Part shown: one piece after another, positions 1-10,984 of the stretch | Layout: each line of letters begins with the position of its first letter | Numbering within the stretch: the stretch's first letter is position 1 | Assembly (NCBI GenBank): GCA_027886185.1 | Contig: WOAB01000146.1 | Span: forward strand, 496,001 to 560,000 | DNA length: 64,000 nt | DNA from: Rheum nobile | Lineage: Eukaryota > Streptophyta > Magnoliopsida > Caryophyllales > Polygonaceae | Direction: 5' to 3' | Program-made: the position numbers and the translations under genes | The notes under the pieces: model-generated | Database searches by the model: none | What the model was told of the DNA's origin: nothing | The model's input: only the letters and a program-made list of their open reading frames with translations

Positions 1-1306
1 ACTACCGAAAATATCCTTTCCGAGGATATGGCTTAAGCTTCAGAATATTTCTACCAGAGTACGAGTCCACACGCAATCCAGCCGATCACGTTCTAACTGA
101 CAAATTAATTATCTATCAATTAATATGACTGGACGAATTTAAGGAATTATATTTAATAAATTTCTATGATATTAAATCATAAAATATTTATTAAATTTTC
201 CTAAGAAAAAATACGGACGAAAGGGTATCGAAATTATACCGCTCGAATGATTTCGGGTCGAATCTGGACTGAAAGGGTAAATGGGCTTCTCGGCCCAATA
301 CCGAAACAAAGCAAAGGAAGGGCCCCACGGCCACTGTTCATCATCTTTCCAATTCAAACCAGCCATTTCACGTGAAAGAAAAACAGAGGGGCAACAGGGG
401 GGGGTTCTCATCTTCGACACGGACGACGCCGGGGATGGAGCGGCACCGACGGGGAGGAAGAGCACCACGACACACCGCAACACGCACTGGAGACGAAGGC
501 TTCACCTTCAATAGTGGCTCACCGGGGCCTACGTCGACACCGGGGTGACGAGCTCAGCAGGGGCGACGACGAGAAGGAGCTGGGAGGGAGACGACGCCGG
601 GTCTGAGCCACCACAACTACACCGCAACCACGACCTAGCGCGGAGGAGGAGGAGCTACGCGGTTGCGAGCTCGAACCGGGGACGCGAACAGGGCTCCAAT
701 GGCTACAGCTGCGGTTCAGCGGAGCACGGCGGGGCGGCTCGACGACTTCACTGGGCTCCTTGGTGCCGGAGATGGGGCGACGACACCAGCAGCAACTCAG
801 CGGGAGGCGAGAGGGAGGCGAACTGGAGATCGGGCTCCGCTTCGCCGGCGGAAGACCGAAACAGAGGAAGGAGTGAGCAGGGACGAGAGACGAGAAGGAG
901 ATCGAGAGGTCTGACCTTCGTGTCCTTCAAGCCTTCAAGACCACCTCCATATATAGCCCAAGAGGAGGGCAACTACTCCGACCAAGACAAGGCTCGAGAA
1001 AGCTAAGCCGGGGAAAGGCTCGAGAAAAGCTAAGCCGGGGAAAGGCTCGAGAAAAGCGTAGGGGAGACAAGGTTTAGAATATTAAAATGGGGATGGGCAT
1101 TTAATCCCGGGAATTATCTGTTTGTCTTCAAACAAATATTCTAAATTCCGAAAATACATCGAATGTATTTTATACCACTTAGGGAATTATTTGGGATATC
1201 ATGGATATTTCAGAAAATCCAAACTTCAATGAAAGCGAAATAATTAATTAGTGATGGTTGAGAAAAATTACCCGAATATCCTTACTAAAAATTGAGGAAT
1301 ATTACA
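1..1306 (-). repeat. 3' LTR of element A (partial, cut by window edge)
   Basis: Positions 1-1306 match 14155-15424 at high identity. The LTR ends in TATTACA at 1306, followed directly by the polypurine tract. This copy has three units of a 26-bp repeat (from about 991 to 1066, core GGCTCGAGAAAGC) where the other LTR has two. GC-rich open frames at 281-1006 lie in the LTR and are not considered genes. Confidence 0.9.
947..960 (-). promoter_or_regulatory. TATA region of the element A LTR
   Basis: The minus strand reads TGGGCTATATATGG. The same GGGCTAT + AT-rich core occurs at the equivalent place in the other LTRs of the family (15094-15107, 37721-37736, 49931-49948, 58333-58345, 63386-63398), which supports a conserved core promoter. 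Confidence 0.6.
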
Positions 1307-1319
1307 TCACCTCCCCCTT
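1307..1319 (-). promoter_or_regulatory. Polypurine tract of element A
   Basis: The minus strand reads AAGGGGGAGGTGA immediately before the TGTAATATT start of the 3' LTR. This is the expected site of plus-strand priming. Element D has the near-identical AAGGGGGTAGTAA at the same place. Confidence 0.85.
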
Positions 1320-3290
1320 AAAAGAAGTTTCGACCCCGAAACTTGGCCGAAAACAACTCGGGAAAGCGTCTAAGCATATCCGCCTCAGTTTCTCAGGTTT
1401 CCCAAGTAACTTCTTCTGTCCCAGACTTGGACCACAGAATTCGTACCAACAGTACGATCTTGTTGCACAGTTGCTACACACGGCGTTCGAGAATGCGCAC
1501 TGACATCTCCTCTCAAGTATCATTGCCTGAATCTCGATGTCCTTATAGCTTAGCACATGAGACTCATCTTGGCACGAATTTCCTTAGCAAGGATACGTGA
1601 AACACATTATACACTGGGTATGCCGATGGCGACAATGCCAAACGGTACGTTAGAGATCTTACTCTATCCAGAATCTTGAATGGTCCCATGTAGCGAGGGT
1701 TAAGCTTCCCACGCTTACCAAACCTGAAAACACCTTGGAGGCGATACTCTGACAAGTACTTTGCCACCAACCTCGAACTTGACACTTCTACGCTTCTGAT
1801 CTGCGTAAGACTTTTGTCGACCATGAGCGGTCAACATCTCTGTCTAATCAAGCAATGACTGAAACTGTCCTTTCGACCAACTCTGGTCCAAGTAGAATCT
1901 TGTCGGCCTTCTCATCCCAACAAGTCTGAGATCTACATTTGTGACCATACAAAGCTTCGAACTAAGCTACCTTGATCTGATACAATGGTCTTATGAATGC
2001 CATGTACACGGACAATCTTCTGGTGGAAAACCTCTGTTGACCTCTGGGTTACCCAAGTAACCTCAGTTTTCAATACAAATACTATTACTGCTAGTTCTAG
2101 GTCATGTGTTGGTTAGTTTGCTTCATAGGTTTTCAATTGTCTAGATGCGTATGCAATAACCTTGCCCCTCTACATCAAAGACACATCCTAACCCATTTCT
2201 CGAAGCATTAACTATAGACCATATAGCCATCATTCTTTCCGACAACGCCAAAACTGGTGCATAAGTCAGACACTGTTTCAACTTCTTGAAAACTGGTCTT
2301 ACACTTGTCATCCCAGACAACTTCTTGTTGACCTTGCGGAACAGACTGGTCATAGGTGGAGTGATCTTAAAAAAAATCCTTCCATGAACCGTCTATAATG
2401 CTCAGCAAGCTCTGGGAAACTGCGCACCTCGCTCACACCCTGAGGCCGCTTCCAAACAACTACTGATTCACTCTTCTGGGGAATAACCATAACCTCATTC
2501 TTATTGATCACATGGCCTAAGAAAGCCACTTCTAGATCCAACAATCGCACTTAGCCCACTTTGCGTACAGTCGACTTGGTCTAAGGATCGATAAAGCAAT
2601 CCGCAGATGTTCCCTGTGAGCTTCCTTGCTCGGGAAAATATCAAAATGCCATTGATGAAGACCACTATGAACTTATTCAAGTACTGGTCTAAAACATTGA
2701 TGCACTAGGTTCAAGAAAACTGCTGGAGCACTCGTAGATCCAGATGGCATGACTACAAACTCGTAGTGATCATCTCTCGTCCGAACGCAATCCTCGGAAT
2801 ATCATCCTCACGAATCCTGAGCTGATAAAAACCAGATCTCCGGTCGATCTTGGAGAAAACTTTTGCTCCCTGTAGTTGATCCAACAGATCATCACTCCTT
2901 GGCAACAAATACTTGCTCTTGATCGTGACTTTATTCAACTCTCGAAAGTCAAAATAAAGTCAAAACGGTCCATCTTTCTTTTTGACACATAAAACTAGGG
3001 CACTCCTACTCAAGGTGATACACTCAGCTTTATATAACTTTTGTCAAGAAGATCCTTGAGTTGCTTCTTCAACTCTTGCATCTCAACAGGAGCCATCCGG
3101 TACGGTGCCTCAGAGATCGGCGTGGTACTCGGCTCGAGATCAATTGCAAACTCCACAACACGATTCGGGGTATCTAGGAATATCTTCTGGAAAGACACCC
3201 GTAAATCCTCTAACCACAGGAATATCAAAACTGAAGTCGATCACTGCCTTATGACGCTTCCGTCAATCCATACTGAGAATAATTATCGTA
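1320..3290 (-). pseudogene. Decayed pol (RT, RNase H, integrase C-terminus, chromodomain) of element A
   Basis: Recognisable blocks in order on the minus strand: RT N-terminus (3228-3010, APYRMAPVEMQELKKQL and LLDKSYIKLSVSP); RT core (2938-2753, NKVTIKSKYLLPRSDDL and VFSKIDRRSGFYQLRI); RT/RNase H (2550-2141, DLEVAFLGHVINKNEV, then VFKKLKQCLTYAPVL); integrase C-terminus (1824-1564, LNPRYMGPFKILDRV and NVFHVSLLRKFVPR); chromodomain tail (about 1450-1330, EEVTWET, an in-frame stop, then RRFPELFSAKFRGRN). The stretch is only about 2 kb, against more than 3 kb expected, and has frameshifts, stops and deletions. Most of the integrase catalytic core is missing and no protease is seen. Confidence 0.85.
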
Positions 3291-3416
3291 TGGGACCATG
3301 GTTATTTAGGTCAAATCGCTTTGAATTTCTTACCCTTGATGGTAATCGACAATTTCGACAGACGATTGGTTCCCACTAAATGGTCACCATCTTGGACCAG
3401 CCCACTACATGGTTCA

Positions 3417-3653
3417 CAGACGACCCACTAGTGGCTCCGAGCCCAGGCCCAGCCATTACCAGCGTCCACTATTGCCATGAGCCGTTGTCCATACATCTCA
3501 ACCCATCCTTGGTAGCTCTACCTAATTAATAGGCAGCCATCTCCTAAGAGGTTGTTGGTGAGTCTCGAACACGAGACCTTACCCCATACCAAGCAACGAA
3601 ACATTAACTTGGTATAAACCAACGGTTCATATATAAGAAGAGTTATAACAAAA
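3417..3653 (-). repeat. tRNA-like/SINE-like cassette in place of protease
   Basis: Between gag and RT of element A lies non-coding DNA where protease is expected. The minus strand has a Pol III B-box-like motif (3560-3573, GTGTTCGAGACTC) followed by a unit at 3417-3467 that matches the 62-bp tandem repeat of element D (fifth copy, about 3 differences over 51 bases). The direct repeat GGTTCACA occurs at 3411-3418 and 3654-3661 and could be a target duplication, but A-type repeats flank it and the A box is weak. A SINE insertion is an inference. Confidence 0.4.
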
Positions 3654-3767
3654 GGTTCACAACCTCGTTGCACACACAACTTAACTTACAACCATCCAAA
3701 ATTAAAGTCTGGGTAGCACCCACATCAACAACACATTAACAAAAGTGTAATGCCGATACAAAGTACT

Positions 3768-5105
3768 CTAAGCATTAGGAGCATAGGGTCCATCCGCCTC
3801 ACGCATCACGTAAAGACGTTGACCCTGACTTCCAGAAGTCATTGGGGCTTTCCTCTTATCCTGCACAGTTGTCTGCATCGAAGGATTGGAAGTCTCTGCT
3901 GGTTTAAACCTAGGTCTGTTGTTTGGATTAACAGACCCCTGATGAGACTTCGCTCCTTTCTGCATTCCCTGCCGACAGAACCTCTGCATATGCCCTTCCT
4001 TCCCACAACCAAAACATGCCTTCTTCTCATACCGACATGCAAAACTTTTGTGCCCAGAAGCACCACAATTGTGACACTGAATCACTCCGCTGCTCCAACC
4101 TGAGCCCCTGGCAGAGTCAGACTGAGTTGTCTCGGTCTTAGCACGACCAGACTTCTCAAACTTGGTAGGCGATGCCGGTCGTTTGAACGAACCAACCTGG
4201 CGATCCTGTTGCCCACCCTTTCTCTTAACTTGATTCTCCCGCTTATGAGCGGACTCCTCCAGTGTTACTTCCAACTTGTAGGCCGCATCCACGTACTGTT
4301 CCAGAGTAGAGCATGTGTGGTGCACCATCCATGGTTTAATATCCGGGCTCATCCATTCATGGAAGTACCAGATCTTTTGTGTCTCACTGGATATCTCTGG
4401 TTCAACATACTGCAACAAATGATTGAACTTGGTGGCGAGCTCTGTCACCTTCAATCCATCCATCTTAGGATACAAGAACTCCTTGTGTTTCTCCTCCCTC
4501 ATAGCACGAGAGAAGAAACGGTCCATCATCTTGGTCTTAAACATTGACCAGGTCAACACCGGGCTACCAGCTAAGCCGGTACTCTCCCACCATTCACTGG
4601 CTTCCTCCTTCAACTGTAGAGAAGCTATGTGCACTCTCTCCGCTTCAGTGCACTCAACATTACGGAACAATCGCTCCATGTAGGAAAACCAATGAGCCAC
4701 TCTGACTGACTCTCCCTTTCCATCGTAGCTGTCGGGTCTCATAGAGTTAATGGCCTTCAGAGCTCGGCCATACTCACCTCTATTCCTGACTGCTTCTCCT
4801 CGGTGTTCATAAACATTAGGTTCCTCGAACCTATGAACTACTGGAGGTACTAACACTCCTTGTGTCTGAGGTGCGATTGGTCGCATTATCTCGGTGAATG
4901 CTTGCATAACAATCTCCCGAATTGCTGCGACTGTTGCTGCATCGAGCACTACTGGAGCGTTGGCCTGAGCTTGGCCATTGCCTCCTGGATTATTATTGAA
5001 GACAGACTCACACTCTCCTAATGGGTCTGCAACATTCCTCGGGTTTGGTCTGGGGTCGTTGCTCGGCCCAGCACCAGCACGGATAACGTTCCTCGTGTTC
5101 ACCAT
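3768..5105 (-). CDS. gag: Gag polyprotein of element A
   Basis: Open frame of 445 aa if it starts at the second Met (MVNTRNVIRAGAG, the typical start of this lineage); an upstream Met at 5120 would add five residues. It encodes the capsid/nucleocapsid protein that forms virus-like particles. A retrotransposon gag capsid domain lies at about residues 110-260 (EASEWWEST and MMDRFFSRAMREEKHKEFL are typical), then a basic region, then two zinc knuckles near residues 343-376 (CHNCGASGHKSFAC and CFGCGKEGHMQRFC). It stops at 3768 with no protease behind it, so protease and pol are not in frame. The intact gag contrasts with the ruined pol. Translation from the LTR promoter across a leader of about 440 nt is expected. 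Confidence 0.9.
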   Translation of the reverse strand: MVNTRNVIRAGAGPSNDPRPNPRNVADPLGECESVFNNNPGGNGQAQANAPVVLDAATVAAIREIVMQAFTEIMRPIAPQTQGVLVPPVVHRFEEPNVYEHRGEAVRNRGEYGRALKAINSMRPDSYDGKGESVRVAHWFSYMERLFRNVECTEAERVHIASLQLKEEASEWWESTGLAGSPVLTWSMFKTKMMDRFFSRAMREEKHKEFLYPKMDGLKVTELATKFNHLLQYVEPEISSETQKIWYFHEWMSPDIKPWMVHHTCSTLEQYVDAAYKLEVTLEESAHKRENQVKRKGGQQDRQVGSFKRPASPTKFEKSGRAKTETTQSDSARGSGWSSGVIQCHNCGASGHKSFACRYEKKACFGCGKEGHMQRFCRQGMQKGAKSHQGSVNPNNRPRFKPAETSNPSMQTTVQDKRKAPMTSGSQGQRLYVMREADGPYAPNA

Positions 5106-5546
5106 CTGTTTACCGATCAAATTCCAAGGATTTTATCACATTAGTATCATTATGATACACTTATTGTAATAAAATCAACTTAGAATAGATCAAACTCGTA
5201 AATTTCTATTGATGAACTCAAACCGAGTAATTAGGTTCTACAACCTCAACTCACAACGAGCGAATTGGGAATCAAGCCTAACTGGAGATGGCGAAACCAC
5301 CTCGGCTTCTCCCGGGTTCCTCTGAAGAGAACATAATGCACCCATATCTAGCGGGCAACGAGAAATAAATTAGTCTTTCTAGACATAGAAGCAAGCTTAC
5401 TATGTCAGACTATACAGAAGACATGACTATGAACGATTGAAAATGATAACACCGTTTTTATCTTTAAACTCAGAGCCTTTTGAAAATACCTTTCAATCGA
5501 AAACGAGTAAATGGTTTTCAAATACCCAACCCGTTTTAAAAACTTT

Positions 5547-5559
5547 GGCTCTGATACCA
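5547..5559 (-). promoter_or_regulatory. Primer binding site, initiator-Met tRNA (element A)
   Basis: The minus strand reads TGGTATCAGAGCC, complementary to the 3' end of plant initiator-Met tRNA, four bases inside the 5' LTR. This fixes the element strand and the LTR end at 5564. Confidence 0.9.
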
Positions 5560-5563
5560 CAAC

Positions 5564-6081
5564 TGTAACACCCCCAAATCTTAACCCATTTGAAAAGGTA
5601 TTACCGCCAGTGACCCCAGTGTTCCTTACCGAGATCACCCAAGGCTTTACCGGTTAAAATACAATTCATGGAATACAATTGATACATAATGATCAAAGTA
5701 TTCAAATCAAAACATCAATCAAATGAAACATGAGTCCCGGGATTACATCCCAATCCCGAATAGGACAAATACAGAGTTTAAACAAAGTACATCAGAAATC
5801 TTTAAACAAGGTACAGCGGAAGTCTTTAAACAAGGATCTTGACCACAATGGTCATCTCCCAAGGATCTCAACCTGATTAAAAGAAATTATTAAAAACATC
5901 CAAAAACAACCGTCGTCTTCATAGTCAATCTAGTCTCATCATATCTTCACTCTATCTGATGTGCCGAATCGGACGGATGACACCAGCCCACATGCAGAGA
6001 ACGATGTTCGTGGGTTAGTCTAAATGAATAGACTAGCAAGGGTACAAAGCAGAATGGTTCTAAGCAGTCGTATTAGGTTAG
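5564..6081 (-). repeat. 5' LTR of element A, part next to the leader
   Basis: Begins TGTAACACCCCC on the plus strand beside the primer site and runs to the GTTAG target site (6077-6081) used by the nested Athila-like element. It continues at 13098. Without the insertion the LTR is about 2.8 kb. Confidence 0.9.
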
Positions 6082-7445
6082 TGATAACAGGTTTTTGTCG
6101 TTCTAAAAACTGCTATGCAAAATATCCAAACAAACCTTAAACCGTAGTCCTAGGTAAGTAAAGGTCGAATCCACAGGGAGGCGAATTCTATCTAATTATG
6201 CAATTCGTATGTCAAACCAAAGTAACCAAATTGGGGTTTTGTGAGTTTAATTAATCTAAGCATGCAAAAGGTAAACAAACTAAAGATGAATGAATTCAGT
6301 AATGGGGAAAAGCACTTAGTCAAACAACATCCACTATTCGTATGACAAGTTGATCATAGATACTCATTCAAAATCTCATGCAATGGTAATTCCAATTCAT
6401 TTTCAGATATAACTAATAGCACAACCAGATACTATTAGCACTAACTAATTAAACAACCCTGAAACTATCAAGATTCAGTTTAACAGCAGCCTTACGGATA
6501 GGAATATAGTTGGATACAATTCTAGCATAACACAACCAGATATTATCCTAGAATTTAAATCAATTCTCTTCTGCATAAGACTAGCACAACCAGTTACTAA
6601 TACGATGCAGTTGCTACTCTGAAATAGATATGCTCAACCAGTAACAATCTAGATCTAGCAATCAATCAATAACAATAAACCCTAGTTGCGTCCAAATAGA
6701 GATTATCAATATCAATCATAAACAACTTAAGCAAGAGAAAGATAAAAACCATGCAATAGATTAAGAACAAGAATCTCACAACTTTATCCAAACGAAAGCT
6801 TCAGCGTCTGACTAAGCCAGGGAGGCTTAGTTCTTCATAACGTAGAAAAGGGAATTAGGGTTCAAAGAAAAAGATGATTGATTAGATTGGCAAAAAGCCT
6901 TTTCTCTACCCTAATATACTAAAGGAAATAAAATCTAAATTAACCTAAAACGAAATAATAAAATAACAATAAAAATAATTAAAGGAAATTGGCGTAATAA
7001 ATCCCGGTTAATTCTCGGCGTGACACCTCGCGTGTAAAACCGCTGCTTGGTCTCGGCCGAAATTCGGCAACTTCGGCAGCAGCTTCGGCCCAACAACAAC
7101 ACGGCCCATCACTCTCGCTCGGCCCAACCAATTTAAGCAGCAAATCTCCAAATGCTCGCCCATGTCACCATGACGTCATCCGTCCAAATTTTCAGCTCAC
7201 TTCACGCGGAGGCTTCACGTGGGCCGGCATCATTATCTTGCTTCTCTTTTTGGGCCTTTATTTCCTTTTTGGGCTGAGCTTCCACGGCCTTTCTTCCAAC
7301 TTGGCCCAGCATTCACGTGGCTTTTAATTAATTACCAAACTTCGCCCCCACACGTCATGCACATGAATGTGTCTAAATCTACCCGAATGACACCAATAAA
7401 ACCTCTAATGACTCTTACTTAAGCCCTACAAAGTAGTGCTTATCA
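6082..7445 (-). repeat. 3' LTR of the Athila-like element
   Basis: 1364 bp, ending TGCTTATCA at 7445. Near-identical to 11729-13092 with no length difference. The small open frame at 7219-7422 occurs in both LTRs and is not a convincing gene. Confidence 0.93.
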
Positions 7446-7470
7446 AACCACCCCATGCTTAGACCTTTGC
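7446..7470 (-). promoter_or_regulatory. Polypurine tract region of the Athila-like element
   Basis: The minus strand reads AAGCATGGGGTGGTT directly before the TGATAAGC start of the 3' LTR. A second copy of this motif with its flank lies at 8076-8115. Confidence 0.6.
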
Positions 7471-8854
7471 TCGTCCTCGAGTAAACTAATAAAGAGTCTA
7501 CTCCTCCAATGTAGCATTCAAGGTCTCAGGAAGCATATCCTCCAACTAAGAGTCACCTAACTCATGTCAAAGCTCCTGGCACCAATCTCATTCACAACAC
7601 ATCCACAACTCAACAAGCTTAAGGGCAAGCAGAGTACTTCCCCCAAGATAACCCGGACATCCAAAAGCGTGAGTAACCTCTAATCCTAGCCTCCATCTAT
7701 TGCTCCTTATGTCTCCCAGATTGACCTACCCGACAATCCTTCTTTGACTCCTCTTCTTATGATGCCTCGCCAAGAATAGTGAAAATCCTAAAATCACTCT
7801 TCTTCTTTTTCACTCGTTTTGCCAAGGCGCCCTTTCGGGTTTTCACCAAGCCACTCATTTCATTTTTCAATAGATGTACTCACATAAGCTCACGTCACTC
7901 TTGACCTCATATTACCCCAGCCTAATGCTGGTCCAAGCCACCTGCTTATTACCTAGGCCGCCCTTTCGGGTTTTCGACCTATCCCAGGATTTCAATGATA
8001 GCCTTTTTTCAAATTTTTGGCTCTTTTCATTTCTTCATTTTTCTCCTCAGCAGCGTAGCAAGTATAAAACCAAAACCCCACCCCATGCTTAAACATTGCA
8101 TTGTCCTCAATGTAATGAAAGACAAAAGAATAAAGCACAGGGAAAAGCAAAAAATAACTCACAATGTTGTCGAGTTGGCTTGGACACTTCCTTGTTGCTA
8201 GCAGTGTAGTCATAAAAGTTCATGTCCTGGATGTCTGTATCAACGCCATTATCTTCATATACCGTGCAACCATAAGAAACCACTATAGGGTGTGGTGGTT
8301 ATGTAGGAAATCAGGGCTGCACGACCTTCAACTCCATCAACTTGTACCATGCAACCAAAAGGAATCACTGTGGTGAATAGTGGTCAATCAAGGGAACGGG
8401 GTGGCATGGCCTTCAAAAATGGGTCCAGATGTCATCGTGGTTGGGCCCTGGTGTACCTCCTCTCCAGCTGTCAACTGCAGGGCCATCATCGTTGCCAAAT
8501 AAAAGTAGGGTGAATGTAATCTTCCGTTAGCAACATGATGCGCACCTCTCCGTGGGGAACTCTGGACAGCTGGGTAAAACTTTTTTTTTTTACCTGCGAA
8601 AATGCGGCGGTCGCTGTGAGGGGTACGGCGGTCGCCGTAATTGCGGCGGTCGTCGTAAGGGGTGCGGCGGTCGCCGTGAACTCCATCTTCGTTTTTTCAC
8701 TCTTCCTGTAGGTTAGTTCAACACAGAAGGGAAAAACAAAAAGAAAAACAACTGAATAAAGACTAAGGGAAAGAAAATAGACTACCTAACATCGGGTTGC
8801 CTCCCGAACAGCGCCTTAGTTAATGTCGTGGCTTGACATACTACTCGAACAACT
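7471..8854 (-). other. 3' non-coding region of the Athila-like element
   Basis: About 1.4 kb between the gag-protease stop and the polypurine tract, where RT, RNase H and integrase would normally come before it. No coding remnant of these is visible. It holds the GGGAGGCAACCC motif (8797-8808, minus) common after Athila/Tat coding regions, four GGCGGTCG(C/T)(C/T)GT units at 8605-8680, an oligo-T run at 8580-8592, and a polypurine-tract-like repeat at 8076-8115. Confidence 0.7.
8605..8680. repeat. Four GGCGGTCGCCGT-type units, non-coding copy
   Basis: Four GC-rich units of about 16-20 bp, core GGCGGTCGCCGT with variants, in the 3' untranslated part of the Athila-like element. The same core is amplified inside its gag frame at 10011-10205. 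Confidence 0.75.
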
Positions 8855-10984
8855 TCAATCCATATCGTCAGGTTCCTTGGGAACCTTCTTAATCCATACC
8901 TCCTTTCTGAACCAATCATGGAAATGTTTGAACCTTAGACCATGCTTCTTCTTCCTTGGCTTCTCCATCCTGACCTTCTTGGTCGCGTCTACCCCATGCT
9001 TAGATCGATCTGGGGGGTGTTTAACCTTAACTTCAGGGACCTGCACCAAAGAGGGAGCGAGCTTCTCGCTCGGAGTTAGCAGCAAAGGTGATTTACCTGG
9101 AAGCTCCGGAGGGCGCTTATAGCAAGCGTCCCACTCATCCACACCTTCCTGCAAGTTAGTAAATATAGCAATATCCAAGCTAGAATCAACAATAGGTGGT
9201 GTGTCATCTACGTGGTCCTCATCAAAAACATCTTGCACCACATGCTCAGGGATATCAATTGCACACAAAGAATGGGCATCAGCAGGGGATTTCATGGCTT
9301 CATAGATGTTATAATTAATGGTTTGGCCATCAAAATCCATAGTCAAGGAACCAGTACTCACGTTGATCTTAGTGTTTGCAGTTTTCAAGAAGGGTCTCCC
9401 TAACAGAATAGGGGCTACATGCATATCATGTTCCATATCAAGCACATAGAAGTCCGCAGGAAAAGTAAGATCACCAACCCTAACCAAGACATCCTCCACA
9501 ATCCCTATAGGACGCACACTAGATCTATCAGCTAACTGAATGGAAATATTGGTCGCATGCATGGGTCCTAATCCTAAGGATTCACAAAGAGATGACGGTA
9601 AGACATTAATGGAAGCACCCAAATCTAACATAGCTTTGGGAAACTTGGTGCTTCCAATAGTGACTGGGATGGTAAACATACCTGGGTCGCCACACTTCTT
9701 AGGTAAGCGCTTTTGAAAAATAGCAGATACATGCTCGCTTACCTTGACCTTCTTCTTGCTGTTCCTGTCCTGATTCCTCTTTGTGGTGCACATCTGCTTC
9801 AGGAACTTGGCATAACGAGGGACAGACTTGATCAAATTTAGGAGAGGCATGTTGACCTCAACGTTTCTGAACATCTCAAACATGTCCTTGTCCTGCGCGA
9901 GTGGCTTGGTACGCTTCAATGCAGATGGGAATGGTGCAACGGGCTTCCACTCAGGAAAAATTGGATGCACATACTCATTCTCAGCCTCAGATTCAGCAAC
10001 AGAGGGGCGGCGGGCGCCGTGAGTTTCGCGGCGGTCGCCGTGAATGTCATCAGGATTTCCGAGAAATGTTTCACCTTCACGGCGGTCGCCGTAATTTTCG
10101 CGGCGGTCGCCGTGATTTTCTTTCTCCAGGTCGAGAGCAGCGTCCATTAAACGGCGGTCGCCGTGTGTCTCGCGGCGGTCGCCGTTTTCACGGTGGTCGC
10201 CGTCACTGTTCTGTTCCAAATTCTCGTGTTCTTTCTCGTTGCACTCAAGCTTATCTTCCTCAAACTTCTTCCCGCTCCTCAGAGTCATAGCACTGACATT
10301 CCTAATATTCGGGTTCACTTCCGTTTGAGATGGAAGTTTACCAGAATCCTTTGCGTCCAGTTTATTCACCACTTGAGAGATTTGACCAAATTGTCTTTCC
10401 AGGTTCTGAATGCTAGCTTGTGTACTTTCCTGGAACTGTATGTGGCTCTTGGTCAACTTGGCAACATTCTCACTAAGGTTCATGTTGCACTGCATCATCA
10501 TCTTCATCATATCCTCCACAGACGATGAAGGATTCGAACTCTGCCCTTGTGGTCTTGACACATATGGCTGTCTAGGTTGTTGAGGATTACCCTGCTGTTG
10601 GTTTTGCTCTGGGTCTCTCCATCTGAAATTGGGATGATCTCTCCAGCCAGGATTATACGTACTAGAGTAAGGATCATGCCTGGGCCGCTGTTGATAATCT
10701 CCCACTGCATTCACCTCCTCTTGTAGAGTAGGACACGAATCAGTAGGGTGCAAATCGTCATGACAAATCTCACAGGCCTTAGCCTGCTGAGGCGTACCTT
10801 TCAGCTTCAGACGCCTCACCTCCTCTTTCAACACATCAAAATCAGCCTGATCAATCTTAGACTGAGAACTAGCAACGACCAAGCTCTGGGAACCTCTCCC
10901 ATTGTACTGCCTAGAGTCATCTGCCAGAGTAGCAAATATCTCTAGGGCCTCTTCATAAGTCCTCTTCAGAATATTCCACCACAT
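8855..10984 (-). CDS. Gag (C-terminal part)-aspartic protease of the Athila-like element
   Basis: 709-aa open frame. Residues 71-84 are a zinc knuckle (CEICHDDLHPTDSC); about 85-170 is Pro/Gln-rich; about 165-215 could form a coiled coil (LTKSHIQFQESTQASIQNLE); about 260-325 carries amplified HGDRRE repeats; about 380-430 has the conserved PLLNLIKSVPRYAKFLKQM region; the retropepsin domain has its active site at D454 (LDLGASINVL) and the flap-side ILLGRPFLKTA. The DLGAS form is usual for Athila. Coding stops after a basic tail (residues about 660-709) just where the reverse transcriptase should begin. The first residues are the continuation of the gag frame upstream after a one-base shift, so the Met start is not necessarily the native one. 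Confidence 0.88.
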   Translation of the reverse strand: MWWNILKRTYEEALEIFATLADDSRQYNGRGSQSLVVASSQSKIDQADFDVLKEEVRRLKLKGTPQQAKACEICHDDLHPTDSCPTLQEEVNAVGDYQQRPRHDPYSSTYNPGWRDHPNFRWRDPEQNQQQGNPQQPRQPYVSRPQGQSSNPSSSVEDMMKMMMQCNMNLSENVAKLTKSHIQFQESTQASIQNLERQFGQISQVVNKLDAKDSGKLPSQTEVNPNIRNVSAMTLRSGKKFEEDKLECNEKEHENLEQNSDGDHRENGDRRETHGDRRLMDAALDLEKENHGDRRENYGDRREGETFLGNPDDIHGDRRETHGARRPSVAESEAENEYVHPIFPEWKPVAPFPSALKRTKPLAQDKDMFEMFRNVEVNMPLLNLIKSVPRYAKFLKQMCTTKRNQDRNSKKKVKVSEHVSAIFQKRLPKKCGDPGMFTIPVTIGSTKFPKAMLDLGASINVLPSSLCESLGLGPMHATNISIQLADRSSVRPIGIVEDVLVRVGDLTFPADFYVLDMEHDMHVAPILLGRPFLKTANTKINVSTGSLTMDFDGQTINYNIYEAMKSPADAHSLCAIDIPEHVVQDVFDEDHVDDTPPIVDSSLDIAIFTNLQEGVDEWDACYKRPPELPGKSPLLLTPSEKLAPSLVQVPEVKVKHPPDRSKHGVDATKKVRMEKPRKKKHGLRFKHFHDWFRKEVWIKKVPKEPDDMD
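10011..10205 (-). repeat. Seven GGCGGTCGCCG units inside the gag frame (HGDRRE repeats)
   Basis: Seven copies of a GC-rich unit, core GGCGGTCGCCGTGA on the plus strand, singly and in pairs within the gag-protease frame. On the coding strand they encode GDRRE and HGDRRE-type repeats; one variant reads HGARR and one GDHRE. Spacing between units is multiples of three, so the frame stays open. Confidence 0.85.

Noticed and set aside
545..1006. 153-aa open frame in the LTR of A, with a 190-aa version at 14581-15153
   Set aside because: It lies on the strand opposite to the element, overlaps the TATA region and has no recognisable domain.
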